A model generated the notes under the pieces. It made no database searches. It had not been told where the DNA came from and was given only the letters and a program-made list of their open reading frames with translations. Made by a program: the position numbers and the translations under genes. DNA of 64,000 nucleotides from Schlesneria sp. (GTDB taxonomy: Bacteria; Planctomycetota; Planctomycetia; Planctomycetales; Planctomycetaceae), in the NCBI GenBank assembly GCA_028291515.1, contig JAQGHU010000026.1, positions 1 to 64,000 of the forward strand. Reading direction: 5' to 3'. Shown in pieces: positions 54,438 through 63,694 of the stretch (position 1 is its first letter; each line of letters starts with the position of its first letter).

Positions 54438-55490
54438 TCACTGCACGAGTTCTGGGATCTCCGCCAGAGTCTCGAGTGCTGCTTGCGTTTCACGATGGTG
54501 ACGCTCGGCGTGCAACACGTACTGCTGAATCGCAGTCTTCAGTTCCGGAAGGCCGTCGAGGTGATCGGTGTCCAGATAATACTGAACGGTTTCGAGAGAT
54601 TCACTCAACGCTCTCAGGTGCGTTCGGTGTTGATCAGCCAGTTCGCGAACGGAAGTGATCTTGGGAATACTCGGCGGCATCGTTGGTTCGATAACAGCCG
54701 GCTCCACCGTAAATGATGCGGCCGTGACTTCAGCTTGGAACTCACCAAGTCGCAGCTTGTCACCCACGTCCAAAGTCTGCAGCGAATCGATCAGTTGGTC
54801 ATTGACCTGTAAGCGATCACTGTGCTGCAAGTCGATCAGCCAGCATGTTCGATTCGTGCGAACCAAAGCAGCAAGCACAATCGGAATCTCGGGGTGATCG
54901 AGGCGCAACTTGCACTGAGCTCCACGTCCAATCAGCGCGAGACGGCGATCGACGGGCCACAGGTTGTCGCTCTGCTCGACTCCGGCAAATTTCAATTGGA
55001 TCTGCGAGACTTCCTCAGCGAGTTCCGAACTCCTCGATTGCGGATCCTGCTGACCATCGGCGGGCAATTCCAGATTGGGAACTGAGACGCGGAATGGTCC
55101 CAGCGCGACGGGCTTCGGGCCAACCCAGGTGGCTGGCGGTTGAGCATCGCCCAGACCACAGCAGAAGAGTCGACCGTCGATCCATTGCACGTAGGCATGG
55201 TACGGCAGAACCGAGGGTTGTTTGATGCGAATATCGCACTGGCCGTCACTGCCGATGAGAAGGTATGGACGGTTGAGCGACACCTTCCTGGCGTGCGCTT
55301 CGCCTTTGACTTCGATCAACAGTTGCAGGCCAGGCTGACCCGCGCAATCCTCGAACAGCTGTCGACGCGATTCTTCGACATCAACGGGCGCGGGGGAGCT
55401 ACTAACACTCGAACCGGTTTCGGCTTTGAACTCGTCGTTTTGCAGCAATCGAAGACGTCGTCGTCGTTGCAGTGTGCTCGCGTCGCGCAT
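54438..55490 (-). CDS. Protein with two FHA domains
   Basis: 350 residues. FHA-type segments: first about 57-140 (KVSLNRPYLLIGSDGQCDIR, then SVLPYHAYVQWIDGRLF), second about 175-260 (RRLALIGRGAQCKLRLDHPE, then CWLIDLQHSDRLQVNDQ). The second has the GR-x3-C pattern of phospho-Thr readers; both lack perfect SxxH residues. Helical C-terminus (ESLETVQYYLDTDHLDG) may be a coiled coil. No kinase is next to it, so its partner is unknown. Start at 55490 from the ATG before an Arg-rich stretch; the open frame goes on to 55601. Confidence 0.85.
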   Translation of the reverse strand: MRDASTLQRRRRLRLLQNDEFKAETGSSVSSSPAPVDVEESRRQLFEDCAGQPGLQLLIEVKGEAHARKVSLNRPYLLIGSDGQCDIRIKQPSVLPYHAYVQWIDGRLFCCGLGDAQPPATWVGPKPVALGPFRVSVPNLELPADGQQDPQSRSSELAEEVSQIQLKFAGVEQSDNLWPVDRRLALIGRGAQCKLRLDHPEIPIVLAALVRTNRTCWLIDLQHSDRLQVNDQLIDSLQTLDVGDKLRLGEFQAEVTAASFTVEPAVIEPTMPPSIPKITSVRELADQHRTHLRALSESLETVQYYLDTDHLDGLPELKTAIQQYVLHAERHHRETQAALETLAEIPELVQ

Positions 55491-55686
55491 AGGAGGGGCC
55501 TCGCAGCGGACTCTCTTCGGCAAAGAAACTCCATACCTCTTTGCCACTACTAGATCCTGCAGGATGAATGGGGGTCTGTCAACTTGGAGAAACCGAAGCA
55601 AAGGAACTTGCTGATGCGATTGCAGCGATTGTTCCGATCGTTCGAGTCAGAGCGGGTGTGGAGACTGCGGCGCAGAGTCGCCAGCA

Positions 55687-57105
55687 TCACTTCAGAATTT
55701 GTGTCATTCCTGCTGTCAGAACATCGTCAACTTCGGGCTCGCAAAATGCCACGCTGATCTCGTAACCTCCGTTGGGATATTCCTCTTTGACGGGGATGTA
55801 CCAGGGGCCACCATCACCGTACGCGGCGGTACAGACGAAATTGTCAGGTTGCAGACGTTGAGCACGCAGTTGGTATTCGACGAACATTTCCGCCGGCAGA
55901 TGCAGCAGTTTCGCAGATCCCAAGTGGAGGCAACTGAGGACGATCGGAAGCTGCCGTTCGGCACGCTGCAGCCAGGCAAGAGTGTATGACGATCTATTGC
56001 GATTCACGACGCTTTCCGACTTGTTGGCGATGAGTTCAGCCAACGCCTGAGTTTGGAATGATGCTCGTGCCGGTGGCAGAACGTCGGCGGTCTTCCAGAT
56101 CAGTTTCTCAGACTTCAACTCGGATCGTTCCAGTTGAGATTCCGACGCCACGATCCCGTCATACAGACGCTTGATCAGTGTCACTCGCGCTGCGTGCGAG
56201 CCATCGTTGTATTTTCCTGCCGCGACGTTTCCCGAGCACCCCGTGAAGTAAATGTGGCGACAACCAGGCTCGTCCTGTTGTCGCTGTTTGCGGGCCAGTC
56301 CGGCGAAGTCGCTGGTGCAGCGGCCATCGGCGTAGTAGCTCATCGGGTGCGTGGCGTAGTAGTGCAGCGATGCCACTTTCTGGTTGCCATCGAAGAACGC
56401 GATCGTCTTGCAGTAGGGATCGATCAGCCCTTCGGCCATTTCGATCAGCGACAGATCCTTGCACGAACTGCCGCGCATGGCGAGCACCGTCCCATTGTGA
56501 TCGCGTTTGACTCGTCGATTCGACGCGACACCCACGACCTTGGCCTGTCCCCTGCCGATGTGCGTGACTGGCCGCGCTTGCACAATCGCCTGCTTGATCG
56601 CCGTCCGGCCTGCGTCCAGACATCGATTGAAGAAATCGGTCATCAGGATATGCGGCAGGTCACCTTCGGCTGCGACGATTCGTTCGGCTTCCAAACAGGC
56701 CATAGGAGCGTTGTGCTGATGCACGCATTGTACGGCGACGCGGTCGGGAGTTGTTCCAGCGGCCTCAGCCAGGGTAGCCCGCCATTGGAGGTGCGCTTCA
56801 TTCAGCAATCCCGTCCAATCCACAGCGCAGAGCACAATCGGCTGGCCGGCACCAAGCAGGACAACCCCGACAGCTTCCAACTCGTCATCAATGACTTCAA
56901 TCGGCTTGATCCAACCGCCACAACACGAATGCCCCAAGGGGGGCGTCACATTGAATTTGAAGGGAGCAATCTGCAATGCCCCCGCAGATTCAGCCGCGGC
57001 CAGCGTTGCTGGAATCTGTAGACTCCAGCCAGCGGCCGTCGTAAGAACGGTTTGCTTCAGGAACTGGCGACGCGAGCAATCAGCAAGTGGCGATTCAAAT
57101 CGCAT
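55687..57105 (-). CDS. Neutral/alkaline ceramidase-like protein with Tat signal
   Basis: 472 residues, shorter than true ceramidases (about 650), as in the family of planctomycete relatives with only the N-terminal catalytic part. Tat signal SRRQFLKQTVLTTAAGWSL. FNVTPPLGHSCCGGWIKP resembles the ceramidase start, VQCVHQHNAPMACLEAERIV the zinc-type His pair, and YYATHPMSYYADG the other His. The known catalytic Ser motif could not be placed. Located between an FHA protein and a histidine-kinase-like gene, with no functional link visible. Confidence 0.88.
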   Translation of the reverse strand: MRFESPLADCSRRQFLKQTVLTTAAGWSLQIPATLAAAESAGALQIAPFKFNVTPPLGHSCCGGWIKPIEVIDDELEAVGVVLLGAGQPIVLCAVDWTGLLNEAHLQWRATLAEAAGTTPDRVAVQCVHQHNAPMACLEAERIVAAEGDLPHILMTDFFNRCLDAGRTAIKQAIVQARPVTHIGRGQAKVVGVASNRRVKRDHNGTVLAMRGSSCKDLSLIEMAEGLIDPYCKTIAFFDGNQKVASLHYYATHPMSYYADGRCTSDFAGLARKQRQQDEPGCRHIYFTGCSGNVAAGKYNDGSHAARVTLIKRLYDGIVASESQLERSELKSEKLIWKTADVLPPARASFQTQALAELIANKSESVVNRNRSSYTLAWLQRAERQLPIVLSCLHLGSAKLLHLPAEMFVEYQLRAQRLQPDNFVCTAAYGDGGPWYIPVKEEYPNGGYEISVAFCEPEVDDVLTAGMTQILK

Positions 57106-57253
57106 AGTGCATTCCAGCGATCACGAACTCTGAACTCGCCGCTCACAAAACAGGAAGAGCTGGCAGTGTCTGCTGATTAGAACGGATCGCGTCGAGCACT
57201 GCACCTCCCAAGCAGGCCTGATCTTGGCACATGAACGCGGTGGCGAATCGGTT

Positions 57254-58108
57254 TCATCCGCAAGAAATCGACCCGTCGATTTGATCGTCCGCGATTCGAA
57301 CATTGCTGGCAACAGTGTTGTCGAGCAAAGCAATGTCCGCTGGCGCGTCAAACAAACCTGTCGAGATTGTCCACGTGTAGATTGAGCCCCGACCGGATGG
57401 ATGCACCACGGTGATCTCGCCACCGAGAAATTGAGCGACTCTTTGCGAGATTGCCAACCAAATGCCCACAGTACCTTTTTTCTGCGGTACGCCGTGATGG
57501 GCCGGAACACTTGTTCCGGCCAAGATTCCGAATTGCTGTCTGACGGGGTTCGTCCCAGTATCGTTCACGTCAATGACCAACACCGATTGGCAATTGGGTG
57601 TGCTGTCGACCATTCGGAGTACGACTTTGAGACCGCCGGTTTCGGTCACTCGAATTGCATTTCCGATAAGTGTGAACAAGATCTGCCGCAGGCGCGCGGG
57701 ATCGGAGTAGATGATTGGCGGCACGAGTCCGCTTGCCTCGGCGGCTAGTGACAGATTCTTCGCTTGAGCCAATTCATGAAGCGCCGCCAGTGTCTCGTCC
57801 ACCAAGCGAGTCGGATCGACGCGCGCCTTCTCAACGTGGGACTCGCCTGACTCCATTTTTGAAAACTCATGAATATCGTTCATCAGCGTCATCAATTGGC
57901 GACCAGTTTGCTTGATGGTCCCCAAATAGGCCTGACGAGTATCGATAGACAAATCGCGATTGAATAGCAGATCGACATATCCCAACATCGATTGCAGCGG
58001 AACTCGGACCTCTTCAGACAGAATAGTCAGGAATTCGCCTTGGCCCGAAGGCAAGCTCTCCGCTTCAGTGATCTGATCCGATAAGACGTTGTCACTAGCG
58101 AGGCTCAT
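57254..58108 (-). CDS. Histidine-kinase-like protein lacking the phosphoacceptor His
   Basis: 284 residues; soluble, with no sensor domain. HisKA-type segment FLTILSEEVRVPLQSMLGY: at the place of His in SHE(L/I)RTPL is Glu (E32 in SEEVRVPL). The HATPase part follows: LFTLIGNAIRVTETGG (N box), DVNDTGTNP (G1 box), and GTVGIWLAISQRVAQFLGGEI (G2 box, with a shortened ATP lid). A His-less kinase cannot autophosphorylate in the classic way, so the protein may be a regulator binding ATP or partner kinases, or may be decaying. It diverges from the PAS kinase gene. Confidence 0.85.
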   Translation of the reverse strand: MSLASDNVLSDQITEAESLPSGQGEFLTILSEEVRVPLQSMLGYVDLLFNRDLSIDTRQAYLGTIKQTGRQLMTLMNDIHEFSKMESGESHVEKARVDPTRLVDETLAALHELAQAKNLSLAAEASGLVPPIIYSDPARLRQILFTLIGNAIRVTETGGLKVVLRMVDSTPNCQSVLVIDVNDTGTNPVRQQFGILAGTSVPAHHGVPQKKGTVGIWLAISQRVAQFLGGEITVVHPSGRGSIYTWTISTGLFDAPADIALLDNTVASNVRIADDQIDGSISCG

Positions 58109-58761
58109 CGCGGACTTTCAAAAGGCGAATGCCGAATTGTGTATTTTGTTTGTCGAGCGGAATCAGACAACAGTCCCGTTCCACTGCAGTTCAGATGCAG
58201 CGAGACGGATGCTGATGCGCGTGATTGGACCTTGTTAGAGACTCCGAAAACGGCATCAGAATGGCGATCAGTCGTGGCGCGGGGCGAGCGGCGAAGACGA
58301 AGTGGCCACCCGAGCTCCCCAACTGCACGTCACCCCTCCGGTATAAGTATCGGCGGTTAAACGAGTAATCCGAACTGCGTGGTCGCATTTTGTGGTAATC
58401 CACTTACCGTTTCATTATTGCCCACTAGTCGTGATCCTTAGAACACTGTCAGAGAGCGAACACTTCAGCCAGGCATTTTTGGCGACTAACGCAGCCAGCT
58501 TATCGTGCATTTCGTATGACGGTGTGGTTTACCACGCAGCTCAACCTTGCGTGCATCAAGCATGCGTCGAGAGAATGCCGTCCGTATTCAGGACTATGAC
58601 CATGGGTGGAAAACTTCACCGCAGTGGTCCACCGTTTGCATTCGGGCGATCCAATACGGGCCTGGATTTTCGTGCAATGTAGCGGTGAACGGGACAAGAC
58701 TCCCTCCAGGTCCGAGATACTTACTAAGTTAGTGCGTCGCCGTTTCCTGAATCCGCCAAGC
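58109..58761. other. Gene-free divergent region between two kinase genes
   Basis: About 650 bases without a convincing gene. Frames at 58392-58682 and elsewhere have no start signal and no family pattern. The region should hold the promoters of the two divergent signalling genes. Confidence 0.45.
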
Positions 58762-60729
58762 ATGAACGAGAGCCCGAGCGCAAAGTCCTCCAACCAGTTT
58801 GCTGCCGAGAAGAACGAGCGATCTCGTCTTGCGGAGTCAGCGGAGTTGCGGCGCGTCTTAGATGCAGCGACCCACGTCGGCATTATTCGACTGAATACGG
58901 ACGGTCACGTCTTAGATTTCAATACCGGCGCAGAAATGCTGCTCGGCTATACGGCCGATGAGATCATTGGCCGCCCGATGGAGGCATTCCATCTGGGATC
59001 GGAAGTGGCGGCCTTCCGGCACGAATTGTTCGAGAAATTCCATCAGGAGTTTCCAGGCTTCAGCGCGTTCGTCGTCAGCGCTCGACAGGGTGGATGCGAT
59101 GATCGCGAGTGGACCTTCGTCTGCAAGGATGCAACCCACTTGTTCGTGAAACTGGCTGTCACCGCCATCCGAGATTGCCGCGGGGTGACAGATGGGTTTT
59201 TGGCCGTCGCGACAGACATCACGGAGCGAGTCCGCACGGAACAACGCCTCCGCAATATCATTGAGGCGACGCCAAGCGGGATGGTGATGGCAAGTCCGCG
59301 CGGGCGAATTACTCTGGTCAATCGAGCTGCCGAAGCGATGTTCGGCTACAGCCGGTTGGAACTCATTGGTGAACCAATCGATCGACTCCTACCAGCCGCG
59401 ATTGATAGCGAGCAGGCATTCGATCGATTCCCACAATCGAGGCCAGACGATCCGACAGTTGTGGCAGAACTTATTGTCGCGGGTATTCGACGCGACGGCA
59501 CCCAGTTTCCCGTCGAGGTCACTCTTAGCCCAATCGACACAGCGGACGGAAGCGATGTGATCATCGCTGTGATCGATGCTTCAGAGCGCAACAGCGCGAT
59601 GGATTCTCTCAAAGAAAGCGAAGAACGATTTCGCGAGCTGGCCGAGACCGTACATGAAGTGTTCTGGCTGATCGATGCCAAGAGCGGCCGCATTCTATAT
59701 GTCAGCCCCGCCTACGACAGCATCTGGGGGGAATCGGGCGAAACTCTGTACGAAAACCCGCTGGAATGGTCCAAGGCGATTCATCCAGATGATCAGGACC
59801 GTGTGAAAAGGCTCTTCGCTGCTTCGCTTCGCACCGGAGAATTCGACACGGATTTTTGCCTGGTCCGTGCCGACGGCGCCAATCGCTGGATTCATTCGCG
59901 CGCGTTTCCCGTTCGGGCAGAAGATGGTACCGTCATCCGTCTGGTGGGTGTTTCAGAAGATATCACGCTCCGCAAAAAGATGGAGCAGGCTCTGCTGACA
60001 TCCAACGAAGAACTCGAAGCCTTCTGCTACTCGGTCTCGCACGACTTGCGGGCCCCTCTGCGACATGTCGTCGGATTCTCGCAAGCCGTCATCGAAGACT
60101 ATGGCGATAAACTCGACGATGAAGGCAAGGAAATGCTCGACATGATTCGCGAAGCGACTCATAAGATGGGAGCGTTGATCGACGATTTGTTGGCGCTGTC
60201 GCGCGTCAGTCGTCGCGAGATGCAAATTGAGGAAATCAATCTGACGCAGATGTTCGCCGACATCGTTGACGAACTGAAGGGGAACTATTCGAATCGCCAC
60301 CTGAACTTCAGTGTCGCTGATCGAATGGTCACTCTCGGTGACCGTCGAATGCTACGCCTGGCGCTCTTTAACCTGCTCGACAACGCGGTGAAGTATTCGG
60401 CGCTCAAGAACCCGGCGGTGATCGAGTTTGGGTCGAGCAGTTCCACAACGGGACCGGTCTTCTTCGTTCGGGACAATGGCACAGGCTTCGACGAAAAATA
60501 CTGCAACAAGTTATTCGTGCCATTTCAACGACTGCATCGCGATGAAGAATTTGCAGGAACAGGGATTGGCTTGGCGATCGTCAAGCGAGTTGTCAATCGT
60601 CACGGGGGAAGAGTGTGGGCCGAAGGCGTCAAAGGGCAGGGCGCGATCTTTTCCTTCACGATCGGCCGAGAACTCCGTCTGAATACGACAGACCACAAGG
60701 ACTCACTGCCGCGTAAAGCAAAAGTCTAG
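58762..60729 (+). CDS. Three-PAS sensor histidine kinase (phytochrome-type HisKA)
   Basis: 655 residues. PAS domains about 29-155, 162-275 and 288-402 (each ends in a DITER/DASER/DITLR-type block). HisKA YSVSHDLRAPLRHVVGF with phospho-His H427, and HATPase about 530-645 (LFNLLDNAVKYSA, DNGTGFDEKYCNKLFVPFQ, and GTGIGLAIVKRVV). No membrane segment, so it is a cytoplasmic sensor. The HisKA type goes with Rcp1-like response regulators, and one is next (77 bases). Ligand unknown. Start at 58762 preferred; the frame goes back to 58606. Confidence 0.95.
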   Translation: MNESPSAKSSNQFAAEKNERSRLAESAELRRVLDAATHVGIIRLNTDGHVLDFNTGAEMLLGYTADEIIGRPMEAFHLGSEVAAFRHELFEKFHQEFPGFSAFVVSARQGGCDDREWTFVCKDATHLFVKLAVTAIRDCRGVTDGFLAVATDITERVRTEQRLRNIIEATPSGMVMASPRGRITLVNRAAEAMFGYSRLELIGEPIDRLLPAAIDSEQAFDRFPQSRPDDPTVVAELIVAGIRRDGTQFPVEVTLSPIDTADGSDVIIAVIDASERNSAMDSLKESEERFRELAETVHEVFWLIDAKSGRILYVSPAYDSIWGESGETLYENPLEWSKAIHPDDQDRVKRLFAASLRTGEFDTDFCLVRADGANRWIHSRAFPVRAEDGTVIRLVGVSEDITLRKKMEQALLTSNEELEAFCYSVSHDLRAPLRHVVGFSQAVIEDYGDKLDDEGKEMLDMIREATHKMGALIDDLLALSRVSRREMQIEEINLTQMFADIVDELKGNYSNRHLNFSVADRMVTLGDRRMLRLALFNLLDNAVKYSALKNPAVIEFGSSSSTTGPVFFVRDNGTGFDEKYCNKLFVPFQRLHRDEEFAGTGIGLAIVKRVVNRHGGRVWAEGVKGQGAIFSFTIGRELRLNTTDHKDSLPRKAKV

Positions 60730-60806
60730 ATCTTCAAATCTCCCTGCGGTTTGGTAAACAATCTGAAGTTGATCTAACTAGTTGGCCTATTTCTTCTGGA
60801 GTTATT

Positions 60807-61241
60807 GTGGCAGTCAAGGACATTGTCATCATCGAAGATGATCCCAAGGATGAAAAGTTGATGTTGCGAGCGTTTCGCAAAATCAACCTGAAGAACCCCT
60901 TGATCATCCTGCGCGACGGTGAGGAGGCGCTGGAGTTCTTTCAGGCACGCGGACGGTACAGCGATCGTAACCCTCAAGAGCTGCCTGCCGTCGTCATGCT
61001 GGACCTGAAGCTTCCGAAGGTCGATGGGCTGCAGGTTCTGGAAGCGTTGCGTGCCGATCCCAACACGCAAAAGCTTCCAATCGTCATTCTGACATCATCC
61101 GATGAGCAGACGGACAAGTTGAAAAGTTATGGCTTGGGTGCCAACAGTTACGTGCGAAAGCCAATCGATTTTGCAGACTTCTGCGAGGCGGTGGCTCAAC
61201 TGGGAATCTATTGGACGATGCTGAACGAACCGCTGGAGTAG
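60807..61241 (+). CDS. Single-domain response regulator (Rcp1-like)
   Basis: 144 residues. Receiver domain only: acidic pocket IIEDD at 8-12, phospho-Asp D66 in MLDLKLPKVDG, Ser/Thr in LTSSDE and the switch Lys in RKPIDF. The longer beta4 region with ELPAVVML is typical of Rcp1 regulators paired with phytochrome-like kinases. Start is GTG at 60807 (V in place of M). Eighteen bases separate it from the next gene, so one operon with both kinases is likely. Confidence 0.95.
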   Translation: MAVKDIVIIEDDPKDEKLMLRAFRKINLKNPLIILRDGEEALEFFQARGRYSDRNPQELPAVVMLDLKLPKVDGLQVLEALRADPNTQKLPIVILTSSDEQTDKLKSYGLGANSYVRKPIDFADFCEAVAQLGIYWTMLNEPLE

Positions 61242-61259
61242 CGGTGCGTTCGCGTTGGA

Positions 61260-62789
61260 ATGGAGCAAAGTGTGACGGGCCCCGTTGCCAGACTGCTGAT
61301 CGTTGAAGACCTGAAAGAGGACGCGGTCTTACTCAACCGCGCGGTGCAACGTCACGGATTCAGCACCGAGTGGGAGCAGGTTCAGACCTTGGAAGAACTG
61401 GCCGCAGCACTGGACCGGCAGCCCGATGTCGTGCTGGCTGACTATTGCCTGCCGAGCTTGACGCTGGAAGATATCTTGACGCAGGTGCGTCGGCACCCGC
61501 ATCCACTGCCAGTCATCGTGGTTTCGGGGGTGATCGGCGAGGAAATTGCCGCGGAAACGATTCGGATGGGAGCGGTCGATTATGTCATGAAGGATCGCCT
61601 GCAGCGACTAGGACCGGCTGTAGAGCGGGCTTTGAATGAGGCACGGCATCGTCGACGCGAGCAGGAACTGGAAGCCGAATTACAACTGCGCAATATGGCA
61701 TTCGCGTCCATTGCCGACGGCGTGGTGATCATCGATGCTCGCTCTGCCGAGCATCCGATCGACGACTGCAACCCCGCCTTTGAAAAGATGTTCGGCTATC
61801 GGCGCGACGAATTGATCGGCAAGAGCTTTTTCTTCATGGCGGACCCTGGCACTGATCACCTGGCGATTGCTCAGATGCGCCAGGCGATCGTCAGTTTTGC
61901 AGCGTTCATGGGAGACGTAGACTACCGACGCCGCGATGGTTCCCAGATCTATACGAACGTCAAGATCCAGCCGTTCTGCGATGATTCGGGAAATATGACG
62001 CGGTTCGTCGCGGTCTTTCGAGATGTCACCGATCAGCGCGAAGCCGCGGCTCGGGAAGCGCGACACGTCGTGGCCCTGGCTCACTTCGAGCGTCTGAAGT
62101 CTGTCGGTGAAATGGCATCGGGCCTGGCCCACGAACTGAATCAACCGCTGACCGCTCTCGTCGTCCAGTCCGAGACCGCAGCGACGTTGGCCAGTCACAT
62201 GCGCGGCTCCAACAAGGATCTGTTGCAGGTGGCTTTAGAGGCCATCACGAGTCAGGCAACCCGTGCCGGCGCTATCATCGAGGGCCTGCGGCGAATGGTT
62301 AAGAAGTCCGATCCGTCCCGCTCGACGATTCACATCGAAGACGTGGTGCGCGACACGCTGAGGATCATGGACCATGAGTTTCGCCAGAATCAGGTGCAGG
62401 TGGTTGTTCGCGAACAATGTGGTCTGCCCACCATTCTGGCGGATCGAATCCAGATTCAGCAGGTTATCATTAATCTGATTCGTAATGCCGTCGAGGCAAT
62501 GGATGAAACCGCACCGGAATTAAGGAAGGTAGAGATCTCGTGCGATCAAGTCGGCCGTGACAATCGCAGCTACGTGGTGGTATCGGTGTCGGATCACGGA
62601 CGCGGGATCCCTCCGGATCAGATGGCGCGATTGTTCGAGAAGTTCTATACGACCAAGCAAAACGGAATCGGTCTTGGACTGGCGATCTGTCGATCAATTG
62701 TCGAATACCACGAGGGATCAATCGAATGTCGTCGCAACGCCGATGTCGGCGTGACATTCATGTTCTCCCTGGTGGCGAGTGGAGAATGA
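61260..62789 (+). CDS. REC-PAS-histidine kinase (FixL-type HisKA)
   Basis: 509 residues. An N-terminal receiver (RLLIVEDLKEDAVLLNRA; phospho-Asp D61 in LADYCLPSLT) is followed by a PAS domain (about 141-260, ASIADGVVIIDAR to FRDVTDQREAA), and then a HisKA_FixL-type transmitter (SGLAHELNQPLTALVV, H291) with HATPase (LIRNAVEAMDE, DHGRGIPPDQMARLFEKF, GIGLGLAICR). Likely phosphorelay: receiver accepts phosphate from a kinase and the transmitter feeds the FixJ-like protein. ATG at 61260 follows the Rcp1-like gene by 18 bases. Confidence 0.95.
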   Translation: MEQSVTGPVARLLIVEDLKEDAVLLNRAVQRHGFSTEWEQVQTLEELAAALDRQPDVVLADYCLPSLTLEDILTQVRRHPHPLPVIVVSGVIGEEIAAETIRMGAVDYVMKDRLQRLGPAVERALNEARHRRREQELEAELQLRNMAFASIADGVVIIDARSAEHPIDDCNPAFEKMFGYRRDELIGKSFFFMADPGTDHLAIAQMRQAIVSFAAFMGDVDYRRRDGSQIYTNVKIQPFCDDSGNMTRFVAVFRDVTDQREAAAREARHVVALAHFERLKSVGEMASGLAHELNQPLTALVVQSETAATLASHMRGSNKDLLQVALEAITSQATRAGAIIEGLRRMVKKSDPSRSTIHIEDVVRDTLRIMDHEFRQNQVQVVVREQCGLPTILADRIQIQQVIINLIRNAVEAMDETAPELRKVEISCDQVGRDNRSYVVVSVSDHGRGIPPDQMARLFEKFYTTKQNGIGLGLAICRSIVEYHEGSIECRRNADVGVTFMFSLVASGE

Positions 62790-63430
62790 GAATGGGGCAT
62801 TCGCTGGGGTCAACGGTCTTTATCGTTGACGATGATGTGGCCGTTGTCGATGCCATTGAAGGGGTCTGTCGGCTGATGAAGTGGCCGGTCGAGCGATACA
62901 GTTCGGCCGAGGGGTTCCTGACATCCGGCTTTCAGTGCAAGTCCGGGTGCCTGGTTCTAGACCTGCAACTGCCCGGAATATCCGGGCTGGAACTGCAGGC
63001 CAAGCTGGCACGCACGGCGCGCGATGTCCCGGTCGTTCTCATTAGCGGACACGCGAATGTCGAATCGGCCGTCGTCGGCATGCGTAACGGGGCAGTTACG
63101 TTGCTTCAAAAGCCATTCAATTCCAGTCAGATCATTTCTGCCATCACGGAATCGATGGAGCGAATTGGAGGGAATCGCCCGTCTCTTCAACCGGACACCA
63201 CCAGCACGCGGTCACTGCTGGCCAGGCTCACTGCGGGCCAGCGACAGACTGCTCGGCTTGTCGTCGCCGGACACACGAACAAGCAGATCGCATCCGAACT
63301 CGGCATGAGCGTGCGCGGAGTGGAAGACCGCCGCAAGCGGCTCATGAATCACTTCAATGTTCGGTCGCTGGCAGAGTTTGTCGGACTGCTCAAGCCGCTT
63401 TTGGAACGTCCTGACCTCGACTTGCATTAA
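62786..63430 (+). CDS. FixJ-family response regulator with LuxR-type HTH
   Basis: 214 residues. Receiver 8-125 (FIVDDDVAVVDAIEGV; phospho-Asp D59 in LVLDLQLPGISG; SGHANVESAV; LLQKPF with Lys) and LuxR-type HTH about 145-205 (LTAGQRQTARLVVAGHTNKQ, then IASELGMSVRGVEDRRKRL). Response regulator and transcription factor. Start ATG at 62786 overlaps the previous stop by ATGA, so the pair is translationally coupled; a second ATG at 62792 may be used too. Confidence 0.95.
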   Translation: MRMGHSLGSTVFIVDDDVAVVDAIEGVCRLMKWPVERYSSAEGFLTSGFQCKSGCLVLDLQLPGISGLELQAKLARTARDVPVVLISGHANVESAVVGMRNGAVTLLQKPFNSSQIISAITESMERIGGNRPSLQPDTTSTRSLLARLTAGQRQTARLVVAGHTNKQIASELGMSVRGVEDRRKRLMNHFNVRSLAEFVGLLKPLLERPDLDLH

Positions 63431-63477
63431 ATCCGGCTTATTCCCTGCGCGATCGCGGCTTTCTCCGACTGATCTTT

Positions 63478-63643
63478 CCGTCATTTCCCCCGCAAGCGGG
63501 AATCCAGCTAGCCGTGGAAAGATGGCGATGCAGCACCGACCAAACTTGTCCCGCCGCGATTACTGGTCAGGTCTGGCGACGGAACTACGAGATTCTTGCC
63601 TCCGGGAGTGACCTGCGAATCGACTCCCGCCCTGCGCACACGG
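63478..63643. repeat. REPIN-like element, decayed copy 3
   Basis: Left arm at 63478-63507 resembles the arms of copies 1 and 2 (CCGTCATT, then a C-run with GCGGGAATCCAG), and the core at about 63521-63539 (GATGGCGATGCAGCACCGA) matches with a two-base gap. A degenerate right arm may lie at 63618-63643. The rest of the spacer differs. Confidence 0.55.
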
Positions 63644-63694
63644 CCTCAGTTTGTTACATCGAAAAACGCGGTTCGACCACGTCAGGCGTCCGGA

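Noticed and set aside
56134-57021. 295-codon plus-strand frame over the ceramidase-like gene
   Set aside because: Antisense shadow without family signals; the minus strand encodes a Tat protein with family blocks.
58392-58682. 96-codon frame in the kinase intergenic region
   Set aside because: No ribosome site, no family pattern, and no clear coding bias.
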